Of a DNA stretch of 64,000 nucleotides, positions 22,085-34,980 are shown one piece after another. A program made the translations under genes and the position numbers. Below the pieces are notes generated by a model. That model was not told the DNA's origin, searched no databases, and saw only the letters and a program-made list of their open reading frames with translations. Source of the DNA: Sialis fuliginosa (lineage: Eukaryota > Arthropoda > Insecta > Megaloptera > Sialidae). The DNA lies in NCBI GenBank assembly GCA_961205875.1, contig OY540818.1, forward strand, positions 1,348,001 to 1,412,000, given 5' to 3'. Numbering within the stretch: the stretch's first letter is position 1; each line of letters opens with the position of its first letter.

Positions 22085-25000
22085 ACAGGATTTATACATA
22101 CATACCATTAGATACCTTTCGACTGGATACCGTTATCATCATGAAAATTACAGGAAATATAGTTAATTATATGCAGCATCTTTTGTACATCTCACATTTA
22201 AGGGATGACCTCCTCATTTTTTTTTATTATCAAAAAACCAAAAAAATGTAAAAAAATAATTTCATTTAAATGTGCATAACTCTTGTAAAATAGGCGTGAT
22301 TTTTGTGAAATTCAAGTTAAATACGTAAAAATACACGTTTCACAAGAAGGCACTATCAGATTTTTAATTACAATTCAAGTCTTTTTAAAAACGACGACAA
22401 AGTGGTACAACATATTTGAACACTACATAAAAAACCCAGCGACGATCGATTTCACGGTCCCGACAATAATGTTACAAAATTAATAATTACGAATATACGT
22501 AGAGAAACTAATGCCGATCAATTACTTTTTTGGGTTTTTTCGATACCGCCTTTGGATTTTTCACAATTCGCAAAATTCTGAAAAACGGGAAGAGAAATAC
22601 TCGATTTACAAATATGTTAATATATATCTATTGTCTATGGACAAATTTAAATCAACAATGATTTTTACGTTCATTTGAATCGCGATATATCGCGACTGGA
22701 TACCGTTATCATCATGAAAATTACAGGAAATATAGTAAATTATATGCGGCATATTTTGTACATCTCACATTTAAGGGATGACCCCCTAATTTTTTTTTAT
22801 TATCAAAAAACCGAAAAAATGTAAAAAAATAATTTCATTTAAATGTGCATAACTCTTGTAAAAGTCGCGTGATTTTTGTGAAATTCAAGTTAAATACGTA
22901 AAAATACACGATTCACAAGAAGGCACTATCAGATTTTTAATTACAATTCAAGTATTTTTAAAAACGACGACAAAGTGGTACAACATATTTGAACACTGCA
23001 TAAAAAACCCAGCGACGATCGATTTCACGGTCCCGACAATAATGTTACAAAATTAAAAATTACGAATATACGTAGAGAAACTAATGCCGATCAATTATTT
23101 TTTTGGGTTTTTTCGATACCGCCTTTGGATTTTTCACAATTCGCAAAATTCTGAAAGACGGGAAGAGAAATACTCGATTTACAAATATGTTAATATATAT
23201 ATCTATTGTCTATGGTAAAATTTAAAAAACAAAGATTTTTACATTCATTTGAATCGCGATATATCGCGACTGGATACCGTTATCATCATGAAAATTACAG
23301 GAAATATAGTTAATTATATGCTGGATCTTTTGTACATCTCACATTTAAGGGATGACCCCCTCATTTTTTTTTATTATCAAAAAACCGAAAAAATGTAAAA
23401 AAATAATTTCATTTAAATGTGCATAACTCTTGTAAAAATCGCGTGATTTTTGTTAAATTCAAGTTAAATACGTAAAAATACACGTTTCACAAGAAGGCAC
23501 CATCAGATTTATAATTACAATTCAAGTATTTTTAAAAACGACGACAAAGTGGTACAACATATTTGAACACTACATAAAAAACCCAGCGACGATCGATTTC
23601 ACGGTCCCGACAATTATGTTACAAAATTAAAAATTACGAATATACGTAGAGAAACTAATGCCGATCAATTATTTTTTTGGGTTTTTTCGATACCGCCTTT
23701 GGATTTTTCACAATTCGCAAAATACTGAAAAACGGGAAGAGAAATACTCGATTTACAAATATGTTAATATATATCTATTGTCTATGGACAAATTTAAATC
23801 AACAATGATTTTTACGTTCATTTGAATCGCGATATATCGCGACTGGATACCGTTATCATCATGAAAATTACAGGAAATATAGTAAATTATATGCAGCATC
23901 TTTTGTACATCTCACATTTAAGGGATGACCCCCTCATTTTTTTTTATTATCAAAAAACCGAAAAAATGTAAAAAAATAATTTCATTTAAATGTATATAAC
24001 TCTTGTAAAAATCGCGTGATTTTTGTTAAATTCAAATCAAATACGTAAAAATACACGTTTAACAAAAAGGCACTATCAGATTTTTAATTACAATTCAAGT
24101 ATTTTTAAAAACGACGTAAAAGTGGTACATCATATTTGAACACTGCATAAAAAACCCAGCGACGATCGATTTCACGGTCCCGCTAATTATGTTAAAAAAT
24201 TAATAATTACGAATATACGTAGAGAAACTAATGCCGATCAATTATTTTTTTGGGTTTTTTCGATACCGCCTTTGGATTTTTCACAATTCGCAAAATTCTG
24301 AAAAATGGGAGGAGAAATACTCGATTTACAAATATGTTAATATATATCTATTGTCTATGGTAAAATTTAAATCAACAATGATTTTTACGTTCATTTGAAT
24401 CGCGATATATCGCGACTGGATACCGTTATCATCATGAAAATTACAGGAAATATAGTAAATTATATGCAGCATCTTTTGTACATCTCACATTTAAGGGATG
24501 ACCCCCTCATTTTTTTTTATTATCAAAAAACCGAAAAAATGTAAAAAAATAATTTCATTTAAATGTGCATAACTCTTGTAAAATAGGCGTGATTTTTGTG
24601 AAATTCAAGTTAAATACGTAAAAATACACGTTTCACAAGAAGGCACTATCAGATTTTTAATTAAAATTCAAGAATTTTTAAAAACGACGTAAAAGTGGTA
24701 CAACATATTTGAACACTGCATAAAAAACCCAGCGACGATCGATTTCACGGTCCCGACAATTATGTTACAAAATTAATAATTACGAATATACGTAGAGAAA
24801 CTAATGCCGATCAATTATTTTTTTGGGTTTTTTCGATACCGCCTTTGGATTTTTCACAATTTGCAAAATACTGAAAAACGGGAGGAGAAATACTCGATTT
24901 ACAAATATGTTAATATATATCTATTGTCTATGGTTAAATTTAAAAAACAAAGATTTTTACATTCATTTGAATCGCGATATATCGCGACTGGATACCGTTA

Positions 25001-26596
25001 TCATCATGAAAATTACAGGAAATATAGTTAATTATATGCTGCATCTTTTGTACATCTCACATTTAAGGGATGACCCCCTCATTTTTTTTTATTATCAAAA
25101 AACCGAAAAAATGTAAAAAAATAATTTCATTTAAATGTACATAACTCTTGTAAAAGTCGCGTGATTTTTGTTAAATTCCAGTCAAATACGTAAAAATACA
25201 CGTTTCACAAGAAGGCACCATCAGATTTTTAATTACAATTCAAGTATTTTTAAAAACGACACAAAAGTGGTACATCATATTTGAACATTGCATAAAAAAC
25301 CCAGCGACGATCGATTTCACGGTCCCGCAAATTATGTTACAAAATTAAAAATTACGAATATACGTAGAGAAACTAATGCCGATCAATTATTTTTTTGGGT
25401 TTTTTCGATACCGCCTTTGGATTTTTCACAATTCGCAAAATTCTGAAAAACGGGAGGAGAAATACTCGATTTACAAATATGTTAATATATATCTATTATC
25501 TATGGTAAATTTAAAAAACAAAGATTTTTACATTCATTTGAATCGCGATATATCGCGACTGGATTGCGTTATCATCATCAAAATTACAGGAAATATAGTT
25601 AATTATATGCAGCATCTTTTGTACATCTCACATTTAAGGGATGACCCCCTCATTTTTTTTTATTATCAAAAAACCGAAAAAATGTAAAAAAATAATTTCA
25701 TTTAAATGTGCATAACTCTTGTAAAAGTCGCGTGATTTTTGTTAAATTCCAGTCAAATACGTAAAAATACACGTTTCACAAGAACGCACTATCAGATTTT
25801 TAATTACAATTCAAGTATTTTTAAAAACGACGTAAAAGTGGTACAACATATTTGAACACTGCATAAAAAACCCAGCGACGATCGATTTCACGGTCCCGCA
25901 AATTATGTTACAAAATTAAAAACTACGAATATACGTAGAGAAACTAATGCCGATCAATTATTTTTTTGGGTTTTTTCGATACCGCCTTTGGATTTTTCAC
26001 AATTCGCAAAATTCTGAAAAACGGGAGGAGAAATACTCGATTTACAAATATGTTAATATATATCTATTGTCTATGGTAAAATTTAAATCAACAATGATTT
26101 TTACGTTCATTTGAATCGCGATATATCGCGACTGGATACCGTTATCATCATGAAAATTACAGGAAATATAGTAAATTATATGCAGCATCTTTTGTACATC
26201 TCACATTTAAGGGATGACCTCCTCATTTTTTTTTATTATCAAAAAACCGAAAAAATGTAAAAAAATAATTTCATTTAAATGTGCATAACTCTTGTAAAAT
26301 ACGCGTGATTTTTGTGAAATGCAAGTAATATACGTAATAATACACGTTTCACAAGAAGGCACCATCAGATTTTTAATTACAATTCAAGTATTTTTAAAAA
26401 CGACACAAAAGTGGTACATCATATTTGAACATTGCATAAAAAACCCAGCGACGATCGATTTCACGGTCCCGCAAATTATGTTACAAAATTAAAAATTACG
26501 AATATACGTAGAGAAACTAATGCCGATCAATTATTTTTTGGGGTTTTTCGATACCGCCTTTGGATTTTTCACAATTTGCAAAATACTGAAAAACGT
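22085..26596 (+). repeat. ~572-bp tandem array, left arm
   Basis: About eight units recur, marked by ACTGGATACCGTTATCATCA near 22118, 22697, 23269, 23843, 24416, 24987, 25557 and 26132. Each unit also has GATCGATTTCACGGTCCCG, TACGAATATACGTAGAG and, in most, the 16-bp palindrome TCGCGATATATCGCGA. Short recurring ORFs of 75-103 codons (for example MPINYFFGFFRYRLWIF) are a by-product of the repeat. Confidence 0.9.
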
Positions 26597-26852
26597 CGAA
26601 TTGACCGCCAGAAATTATAACCTATAAATATTTCTGAATTTAATCAAACTGCCAAATATACAACGATTGTAAATCGGTATTGATGTGAAAATTACCACTA
26701 ATTTTATTAGATTATCATGAAGGTTAGTGTCGCGAGGGTGGTTTTAGTAAACAATATTTTTGACTGATTACATGCTATGAAGCGCACTCCATTCAGAAAA
26801 AGTGAAATCACATAACATCTAAAAAGTCATAACTCCTTGAATTAATATAACA

Positions 26853-28850
26853 GAACTTGAATTGTAATTAAAAATCTGATAGTGCCGTCTTGTGAAACGT
26901 GTATTTTTACGTATTTATCTTGAATTTAACAAAAATCACGCGATTTTTACAAGAGTTATGCACATTTAAATGAAATTATTTTTTTACATTTTTTCGGTTT
27001 TTTGATAATAAAAAAAAATGAGGGGGTCATCCCTTAAATGTGAGATGTACAAAAGATGCTGCATATAATTTACTATATTTCCTGAAATTTTCATGATGAT
27101 AACGGTATCCAGTCGCGATATATCGCGATTCAAATGAACGTAAAAATCATTGTTGATTTAAATTTGTCCATAGACAATAGATATATATTAACATATTTGT
27201 AAATCGAGTATTTCTCTTCCCGTTTTTCAGTATTTTGCGAATTGTGAAAAATCCAAAGGCGGTATCGAAAAAACCCAAAAAAATAATTGATCGGCATTAG
27301 TTTCTCTACGTATATTCGTAATTATTAATTTTGTAACATTATTGTCGGGACCGTGAAATCGATCGTCGCTGGGTTTTTTATGTAGTGTTCAAATATGTTG
27401 TACCACTTTGTCGTCGTTTTTAAAAATACTTGAATTGTAATTAAAAATCTGATAGTGCCTTCTTGTGAAACGTGTATATTTACGTATTTGACTTGAATTT
27501 AACAAAAATCACGCGATTTTTACAAGAGTTATGCACATTTAAATGAAATTATTTTTTTACATTTTTTCGGTTTTTTGATAATAAAAAAAAATGAGGGGGT
27601 CATCCCTTAAATGTGAGATGTACAAAAGATCCAGCATATAATTAACTATATTTCCTGTAATTTTCATGATGATAACGGTATCCAGTCGCGATATATCGCG
27701 ATTCAAATGAATGTAAAAATCTTTGTTTTTTAAATTTTACCATAGACAATAGATATATATTAACATATTTGTAAATCGAGTATTTCTCTTCCCGTCTTTC
27801 AGAATTTTGCGAATTGTGAAAAATCCAAAGGCGGTATCGAAAAAACCCAAAAAAATAATTGATCGGCATTAGTTTCTCTACGTATATTCGTAATTTTTAA
27901 TTTTGTAACATTATTGTCGGGACCGTGAAATCGATCGTCGCTGGGTTTTTTATGCAGTGTTCAAATATGTTGTACCACTTTGTCGTCGTTTTTAAAAATA
28001 CTTGAATTGTAATTAAAAATCTGATAGTGCCTTCTTGTGAATCGTGTATTTTTACGTATTTAACTTGAATTTCACAAAAATCACGCGACTTTTACAAGAG
28101 TTATGCACATTTAAATGAAATTATTTTTTTACATTTTTTCGGTTTTTTGATAATAAAAAAAAATTAGGGGGTCATCCCTTAAATGTGAGATGTACAAAAT
28201 ATGCCGCATATAATTTACTATATTTCCTGTAATTTTCATGATGATAACGGTATCCAGTCGCGATATATCGCGATTCAAATGAACGTAAAAATCATTGTTG
28301 ATTTAAATTTGTCCATAGACAATAGATATATATTAACATATTTGTAAATCGAGTATTTCTCTTCCCGTTTTTCAGAATTTTGCGAATTGTGAAAAATCCA
28401 AAGGCGGTATCGAAAAAACCCAAAAAAGTAATTGATCGGCATTAGTTTCTCTACGTATATTCGTAATTATTAATTTTGTAACATTATTGTCGGGACCGTG
28501 AAATCGATCGTCGCTGGGTTTTTTATGTAGTGTTCAAATATGTTGTACCACTTTGTCGTCGTTTTTAAAAAGACTTGAATTGTAATTAAAAATCTGATAG
28601 TGCCTTCTTGTGAAACGTGTATTTTTACGTATTTAACTTGAATTTCACAAAAATCACGCCTATTTTACAAGAGTTATGCACATTTAAATGAAATTATTTT
28701 TTTACATTTTTTTGGTTTTTTGATAATAAAAAAAAATGAGGAGGTCATCCCTTAAATGTGAGATGTACAAAAGATGCTGCATATAATTAACTATATTTCC
28801 TGTAATTTTCATGATGATAACGGTATCCAGTCGAAAGGTATCTAATGGTA
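26853..28850 (-). repeat. ~572-bp tandem array, right arm
   Basis: Three to four inverted units of the array in the left arm, with landmarks near 27100, 27676, 28250 and 28825. There are about four fewer units than in the left arm, so the palindrome is lopsided. Confidence 0.9.
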
Positions 28851-29791
28851 TGTATGTATAAATCCTGTACGCCTTAAATCAAACGCTTTGAATGATCCGT
28901 CACTCTGCGCATGCGCAGTACGGACATTATTATTTTTTTTAAGAAAATTGTTTTTTTATTAATTTCGGAAAATCGGTGGGTCATCTCATAAAAACATATA
29001 CCAGATGTGATTTACTATTTCTTTATGGATGTACTGCTGTAATTGTGATTTGTAAAAGTTTTTAATTTGGCTGCATTTACGTGATTTATAAATCGGCTCG
29101 TTTGAAGAATATATTCATTTTTCTTAAATGCTGCAAACGCTAATATATTCCTTTTCGTTACTTTGACTCGGTGTAATAATTTCGTATTGTTTTATTTACT
29201 AGTTTTTAAATGATTGTTAATTAAAGTCATCGAAATTACACTAGTGTCTAAAAAATGAGATGTATCTTAAAATGAGGAGGTCATACCGAAAAACCCTTAT
29301 TTTTTTCAGAGTCTCCATTGTCTTGTTAACAATGTGTACAATTTTCAACAATATCACGGTTGTATTGTTCAAGTTACGGAGGATTTTATTTTTCCTTACG
29401 GGTATGGGTGGTTCGATTTCAGTCATTATTTCGTAATATTTGTCTTACTGTGTGTAATTTACAATTGAATAATTAATATAATTAATCGTATAACATATTA
29501 GCGAGTATATTTAGACAAGAAACGATCTTATTTACTTAAAATACCTATATTTTCACGAAATTTTATTTTCGACCAAAAGTGAGGTTATGGTCGCTAAAGA
29601 TGTCAAACCGTTAATGTTTACCATGTATTTGGCTAGATAATTGCTTAATTATTGTAATAACGTTAATTAACAGTGCTTACACTGTCTCATTTACGTTTAA
29701 TTAATGATTTACATTTTTATCATTTTTTTATTTTAGGTTGGTACCACTACCGTTGCTGCATCGTCGCTAACTTTGCATACCTAACAACGAA

Positions 29792-30429
29792 AGACAATAA
29801 ATAAAATAAATAAAAGACAATTGTTACAAATAAAAGCAGTTGTTTGAATATGTGTGAGAGAGGTGAACAGTGACAGTACGCAAAGTATAAGTTAAACAAA
29901 GATAGACATATAGCGAAAGCGGAACAGTGGACCAGTGCAGTAATCAAGGGATTATTTGATAGTTTGAAGAACAGTGGACCAGTACCAGAATTTAAAATTA
30001 CAATTAATTCGACATAATAATGAAAAATTTGGTAGAATGAAAATAAAGGTTGACTTCTGAAATTAAGATAAGTTGTTTAGATTTAAGAATTTAGTTTTAA
30101 GATTTTTTGTATTTGAAAAGGAAAGATTTTTGTTTAAAAAAAGAAAAGAAATAATAAATATAGAATAAAGGTTGTGAAAGGATTTGAATGAAAGATTTAG
30201 ATTTTAGATAAAAAGGATTTATTATAAGGATATTATTTTTATATGTGTATTTTTTTGAGTTTATGAAATTTTTCAACAATAAAATAAATTCAGTTCATGA
30301 AATATTCTCACTTTTTTATTTCACAAATCCACAAACTTTAATAATAATTCTTATTCTAATAATTTATTTTGTAATTGCGGGAAATCTAGATTTTGAGTTG
30401 ACATCAATGATTATTATATCATACCCTAG
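29792..30429 (+). other. Lectin intron 2, 3' part
   Basis: AT-rich non-coding sequence after the 9-bp duplication. It ends in the acceptor TATCATACCCTAG before 30430. Confidence 0.6.
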
Positions 30430-30594
30430 GAACCGGAACATTACAGTATTTAGCCATTCCCAATTCCAAAGAAGAAGCCGACTTCCTCATCAGTTTATAT
30501 AAAGTATACCCTTTACCGAGTACAAGTTATAAATATTATGTCCTGATAGGGATCAATGATATAGTCAAGGAAGGCGAATATGTTACTGTTTTGG
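30430..30594 (+). CDS. Lectin 1, exon 3 (core of the C-type lectin domain)
   Basis: The acceptor CCCTAG precedes 30430. Two nt complete a codon with the G from exon 2 (GGA, Gly), then the exon encodes TGTLQYLAIPNSKEEADFLI followed by SLYKVYPLPSTSYKYY, VLIGINDIVKEGEYVTVL and a final G. LAIPNSKEEADFL corresponds to the second helix, and the IGINDIVKEGEYV segment to the WIGLND..EG.. core of C-type lectins. It ends G|GTAATT, phase 1, matching exon 4. No other frame is open through the whole exon with lectin content. Confidence 0.85.
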
Positions 30595-30639
30595 GTAATT
30601 ATAACGTTTAATATAACATCCATTGATTGCGATCCTGAA

Positions 30640-30975
30640 AACCAATATCTGCTATGGATGCCACGAGACTTTCTTATATGTAATACTGACAATGAGAGTG
30701 AACAGTGCACGTGTTTCTAATTTTATTAAAAAATATTTCTGATAAACTAATAAAAAAATTTATAAAAATACGACATAAATTATAGATAATAATATTCTCC
30801 ACAACATGTATCAAATGAATTTTTGTTAAACGTAATTAGATTAAATTGTTTTAGATGAAAATTGTCGAGTATATTATTATCTATAATTTATGTCCCATTC
30901 ATTTTTTTCCATCATTTATGATTTAGCCATAAATATTTTTTTGGTATCACTGAACCCCGTGGCATTATGACTTCC
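30640..30975 (+). repeat. Dispersed repeat family, copy 1
   Basis: It shares GGACTTTCTTATACGTAATAC-like sequence and TAAATTATAGATAATA with 35840-36250 (inverted), 45950-46680 (direct, core doubled at 46438 and 46508) and 49505-49665 (inverted). Unclassified. All four lie in lectin intron 3. Confidence 0.65.
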
Positions 30976-30980
30976 ACTGA

Positions 30981-31821
30981 CAAGGGGAAGCAACAGCACG
31001 GTTAATGAGAATTTCAATGAGCTTGTGGTATGTCAAAATAGAGCAAAAATAAAAAGACACGTGTCCAACAATTTGATCTCATAGGCCTTAATTACAAAGA
31101 TAATTAACTTTGAAAATTTGTGTATTCAATATAACCGTGTATTATGTTCGCTCGAAATATAAGTGTGTTGGCCCTACGGTCAATGCGCTGACGTCTCGCC
31201 TAGTTTTAAGATTTTGATTTTAATTTTTATTTACAATTATTTTTTTTTTTTGTACACATTACCTCTCCCACTTGCGTAAAAATCGATAAATTAGAGATAA
31301 ATAAAACATATATTATTATTGACAATAGATGTTTGTGGTTTCTTTCAAGTTTGTTTTTTATTAAAACTTTTCAATTTATTAATTAAAAACTAATGAGTTG
31401 TGTCAATAATAAATTAAATTTACTTTAAAACAAAATAAATAATTATGTACTGGCGTAAATATCAATATTTTCATTGTCAATAATAATATATGTTTTATTT
31501 ATGTCTAATTTATCGATTTTTACGCAAGTGGGAGAGGTAATGTGTACAAAAAAATAAAAAAATAATTGTAAATAAAAATTAAAATCAAAATCTTAAAACC
31601 AGGCGAGACGCCAGCGCCTTGACCGTAGGGCCAACACACTTATATTTCGAGCGAACATAATACACGGTTATATTGCATACATAAATTTTCAATGTTAATT
31701 ATCTTTGTAATTAAGGCCTATGAGATCAAATTGTTGGACACGTGTCTTTTTATTTTTGCTCTAGTTTGACATACCACAAACTCATTGAAATTCTCATTAA
31801 CCGTGCTGTTGCTTCCCCTTG
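30981..31821. mobile_element. Foldback MITE, 841 bp
   Basis: Inverted arms start CAAGGGGAAGCAACAGCACG at 30981 and end with the complement at 31821. They pair over about 350 bp (30981-31330 with 31460-31821). The flanks share TGA (CACTGA / TGAATG), a possible 3-bp duplication. No ORF. Confidence 0.75.
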
Positions 31822-32243
31822 TGAATGAAATATTCCAAAATCACTGTTACTTTATTCCTTAGAACACCTACATTACGAAAATGGGGGGAAGGATTTATAA
31901 AAACCTACCAGTAATCTAGAAATTGTATTTTAATTTTGGAAAATGACACATAAATTTAGTCGCCATATTGTCTAGTTCTTTCAGATATTTTAATGATGCG
32001 GCAAAGGCGTATAATATTGTAATATATGCATGTTTGTCTTGTGTTCCTTAAAGTTTTTAGGGCTATATATTGGGGCGAAATCGAGTTGCATTGTTTTGGA
32101 TTGGTTAGTTTTCGTTAGGTTAGGTTAGGTTAGATTAGGTCTATTCTAACACATCAACACGTGATATTTGATTGTATTTGATAGTTGTGATGTCGGTAAC
32201 GGTATATTATGTACATAACACTAAACGAATTTAAACTTTGCCG
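31822..32243 (+). other. Intron sequence with a short TTAGG run
   Basis: No ORF. Positions 32115-32139 contain four TTAGG units, the fifth degenerate, matching the usual insect telomere repeat. See findings. Confidence 0.6.
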
Positions 32244-32248
32244 CGCCG

Positions 32249-33614
32249 CACAGTGTGGCAGAGCTGGACAAATGGATTTTTTCGAAGTATTTTTCTGAAT
32301 GTTTTTACTTATAGATTCTTTTTAAAAACACTTTAAAGAATCAAGAACATGTATAAATATATATATTTCCCGCCGGAAAAGTATCTTAAAAATGTGGCAA
32401 AGTTGATTGTATTTGATTTCTCAATTGTTGCAAAAATTATAGTACACTTTAAGATTGATGAAAATACAAACGGTTGGAACTTTTTTCACTTTTCAACTAG
32501 TAATTATGTTTGTTTATGTCTTTTTTAAGAACATGTATAATATTTCAAAGAAATATATTAAATTTCGAGGGGATTATTGAATGCACTTCTGAAACACTCA
32601 AATTTTTATGATATTTCAACTTTGCGTAAACTTTTAGTAGTGTGCCCGGGCGTGCCCGGGATTGAAACTATTTACGTTTTATAAATTAGGACATCTGAAA
32701 ACTATGGTCAAAATTTCAGCTGCCGGTTTTTGCCGTTTTTTGCATACGAGGATTTTTCCTGGAGAATCTAAAATATTAAAAAAAATGAAAATTTCAAAAA
32801 AAATTCAGAAGTCAGTTTTTATCGGTAAATTTTATTTTATTTTCAATGTATATATATTTCAGGAGCGTATTAAGAATTTTTCAAAGAGGGGCACTGATAT
32901 TTTGTTGTTATTCAACTTGATAGTAATAAAACATAATATCCAATTGATTGTACTGTAATTAAAAAAAAAATAGCTTTCTATAATTGTATAAATTAAATAT
33001 TTTGTTTACATTTATAATTTTTTAATATAAAAATATTATAAATTCTGAAGAATATGAAAAAAAATTATATTTTCAAAAAAATTTTTAAATTATTTTACAA
33101 ATTTCGTTATGAAATTATTAAATTACATTATAAAATAAATTAATAACAATAATTATTATTTTATTATTTTATTTGTTTGATTTATATAACTAAATAAATT
33201 TTTTTTTTAAATCAGGATTTTTTCATAAATTTTTTGATAATTATTTTAGAGATTTAGTTGGTCATTTTCAGATATTTTTCAGATTTTTTTATGTAGCTGA
33301 TTAAAAAATAAAAAAATAAAAAAAAAAACTAAATTGATTTTTTCAGGATTTTCTTCAGGATTTTTTAGTATTTTTTCCTGAAATGTATTTGGAATTTAGT
33401 AAGGCGTATTCCATAATTTTTTCAGAATTTTTATATAACTGAATTATAAAATTTAAAAAAGTAAATAAAAATTTCAGGATTTTTTTCAGACTTTTTTTGT
33501 TAACTAAATTGGGCATATAATAAGGCATATTCCATAATTTTTTCAGATTTTTTGCGGTTAAATTGAAGGTTGGGTGAACGTTTGTCCAAAAAAACACTGT
33601 TTTGCCACACTGTG
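32249..33614. mobile_element. Transib-like non-autonomous element 1
   Basis: It is 1,366 bp. Both ends read inward CACAGTGTGGCA, with GGACAAA a few bases further in. It is flanked by CGCCG (32244-32248 and 33615-33619). CACAGTG ends with a 5-bp GC-rich duplication are the hallmark of Transib, the relative of the RAG recombinase. The interior is AT-rich with degenerate repeats (TTTTTCAG...) and no transposase. Confidence 0.75.
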
Positions 33615-33660
33615 CGCCGCACAGTGGTGCCAAATCACGAAAAGCTGGTCAAAATATAAA

Positions 33661-34275
33661 TATATATATATATATGGGGGTTTCGAGGTCGCTGATTACG
33701 AATATGAAGTCAAATTTTGAGATAGCAAAATGGCGGACGACTTAGTGCAAAACGGTGTCTATTCTCATGAAACTCGGTATATGGGGGTTTTCGAGATCGC
33801 TGATTACGAATATGAAGTCAAATTTTGGGATAGCAAAATGGCGGATTCAAAATGGTGGATGACTTAGTGCAAAACGGTGTCTATTCTCACGAAACTCGGT
33901 ATATAGGAGTTTTCGAGGTCACTGATTACGAATATGAAATAAAATTTTGGAATAGCAAAATGGCGGATGACTTAGTGCGAAACGGTGTCTATTCCCACGA
34001 AACTGGGCATATGGGGGCTTTCGAGGTCGTTGATTACGAATATGAAGTCAAATTTGGTGATAGCAAAATGGCGGATTCAAAATGGCGGACGACTTAGTGC
34101 AAAACGGTGTCTATTTCCACGAAACTCGGTATATGGGGGCTTTCGAGGTCGCTGATTACGAATATGAAGTCAAATTTTGTGATAGCAAAATGGCGGACGA
34201 CTTAGTGCAAAACGGTGTCTATTCTCACGAAACTCGGTATATGGGGGCTTTCGAGTTCGCTGATTACGATTAAAA
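33661..34275 (+). repeat. ~111-bp tandem repeat inside Transib-like element 2
   Basis: About five units contain GATTACGAATATGAAGTC, AGCAAAATGGCGGA, GACTTAGTGCAAAACGGTGT and GAAACTCGGTATATGGGGG. Unit length is mostly a multiple of three, so it reads as repeating MADDLVQNGVYSHETRYMG peptides (33852-34097, 34082-34273). Some units carry an extra TTCAAAATGG-type segment. I regard it as non-coding. Confidence 0.8.
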
Positions 34276-34289
34276 GTTTTTTACAGAAC

Positions 34290-34980
34290 AATATTAAATA
34301 TGTATAAATAATCAAACATAATATACATACATATTTAATATTATCCACCCCCTTAAGGATTTAATTTTGGAAAAGCTTAAAATACGTGTTTGATTGTTTG
34401 TATTGAAGAGTATTTATTTTAAGTTTCAAGTAAATCCGACCAAAAAATATTTTTTCCATACAAACTTTTACACCCTCTTACCTCATTTAAGGGTTTAATT
34501 TTGGAAAATGCTGAAATACATGTTTCATTATTTGTATTGAAGAGTATTTATTTTAAGTTTTAAGTAAATCTGACCAAAAAATATTTTTCCTATACAAACT
34601 TATCCACCCCCTCAAGGAGTTAATTTTGATAAAGCTTGAAATACGTGTTTCATTATTTGTATTGAGGAGTATTTATTTTAAGTTTCAAGTAAATTCGACC
34701 AAAAAATATTTTTTCCATACAAACTTTTACACCCTATTTACCCTCTTAGGGGTTGATTATCGAAAAATCCTTTCTTAGTGGGTGGTTATGTCATAAAAGG
34801 AAGACACCCTTAAAATTTCACGTTTCTAGGACCAAAAAATATTTTTTCCATACAAACTTGTACACCCTCTTTTACCCCCTTAGGGGTTGATTATCGAAAA
34901 ATCCTTTCTTAGTTGGTGGTTACGTCATAAAAGGAAGTTACCCTTAAAATTTCAGATTTCTAGGACCAGGGGTTTCGGCT
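34290..34980 (+). repeat. ~115-120-bp imperfect tandem repeat inside Transib-like element 2
   Basis: About five units contain CCAAAAAATATTTTTTCCAT and ACAAACTTNTACACCCTC, in two subtypes (AATACGTGTTTCATTATTTG in the first three; GGTTGATTATCGAAAAATCC in the last two). Confidence 0.75.

Larger units (their letters stand above)
21171..29782. mobile_element. Giant palindromic DNA transposon, Mutator-like, in lectin intron 2
   Basis: The element is 8,612 bp. Its ends are inverted (AGGTATGCAAAGTTAGCGAC at 21171; its complement ends at 29782). It is flanked by a perfect 9-bp direct duplication AACAACGAA (21162-21170 and 29783-29791). The left arm is 21171-26596, the unpaired centre 26597-26852, and the right arm 26853-29782. 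Outer ~0.9 kb of each arm is unique sequence; inner parts are a ~572-bp satellite. No transposase ORF exists, so it is non-autonomous. A 9-bp duplication with long inverted arms fits Mutator-like elements; class assignment is inference. Confidence 0.85.

Noticed and set aside
24804..27869. Recurring ORFs starting MPINYFFGFFRYRLWIF in the 572-bp array
   Set aside because: They appear in both orientations only where the satellite unit lacks a stop, vary in length and end by frameshift; this is a by-product of repetition.
30600..30720. Possible further lectin exon just after exon 3
   Set aside because: The open stretch belongs to a dispersed repeat found in at least three other places, and exon 4 at 49807 already completes the domain in phase.
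32662..32958. A 98-codon ORF inside Transib-like element 1
   Set aside because: It is Lys/Ile/Phe-rich low-complexity translation of AT-rich DNA and lacks transposase motifs.
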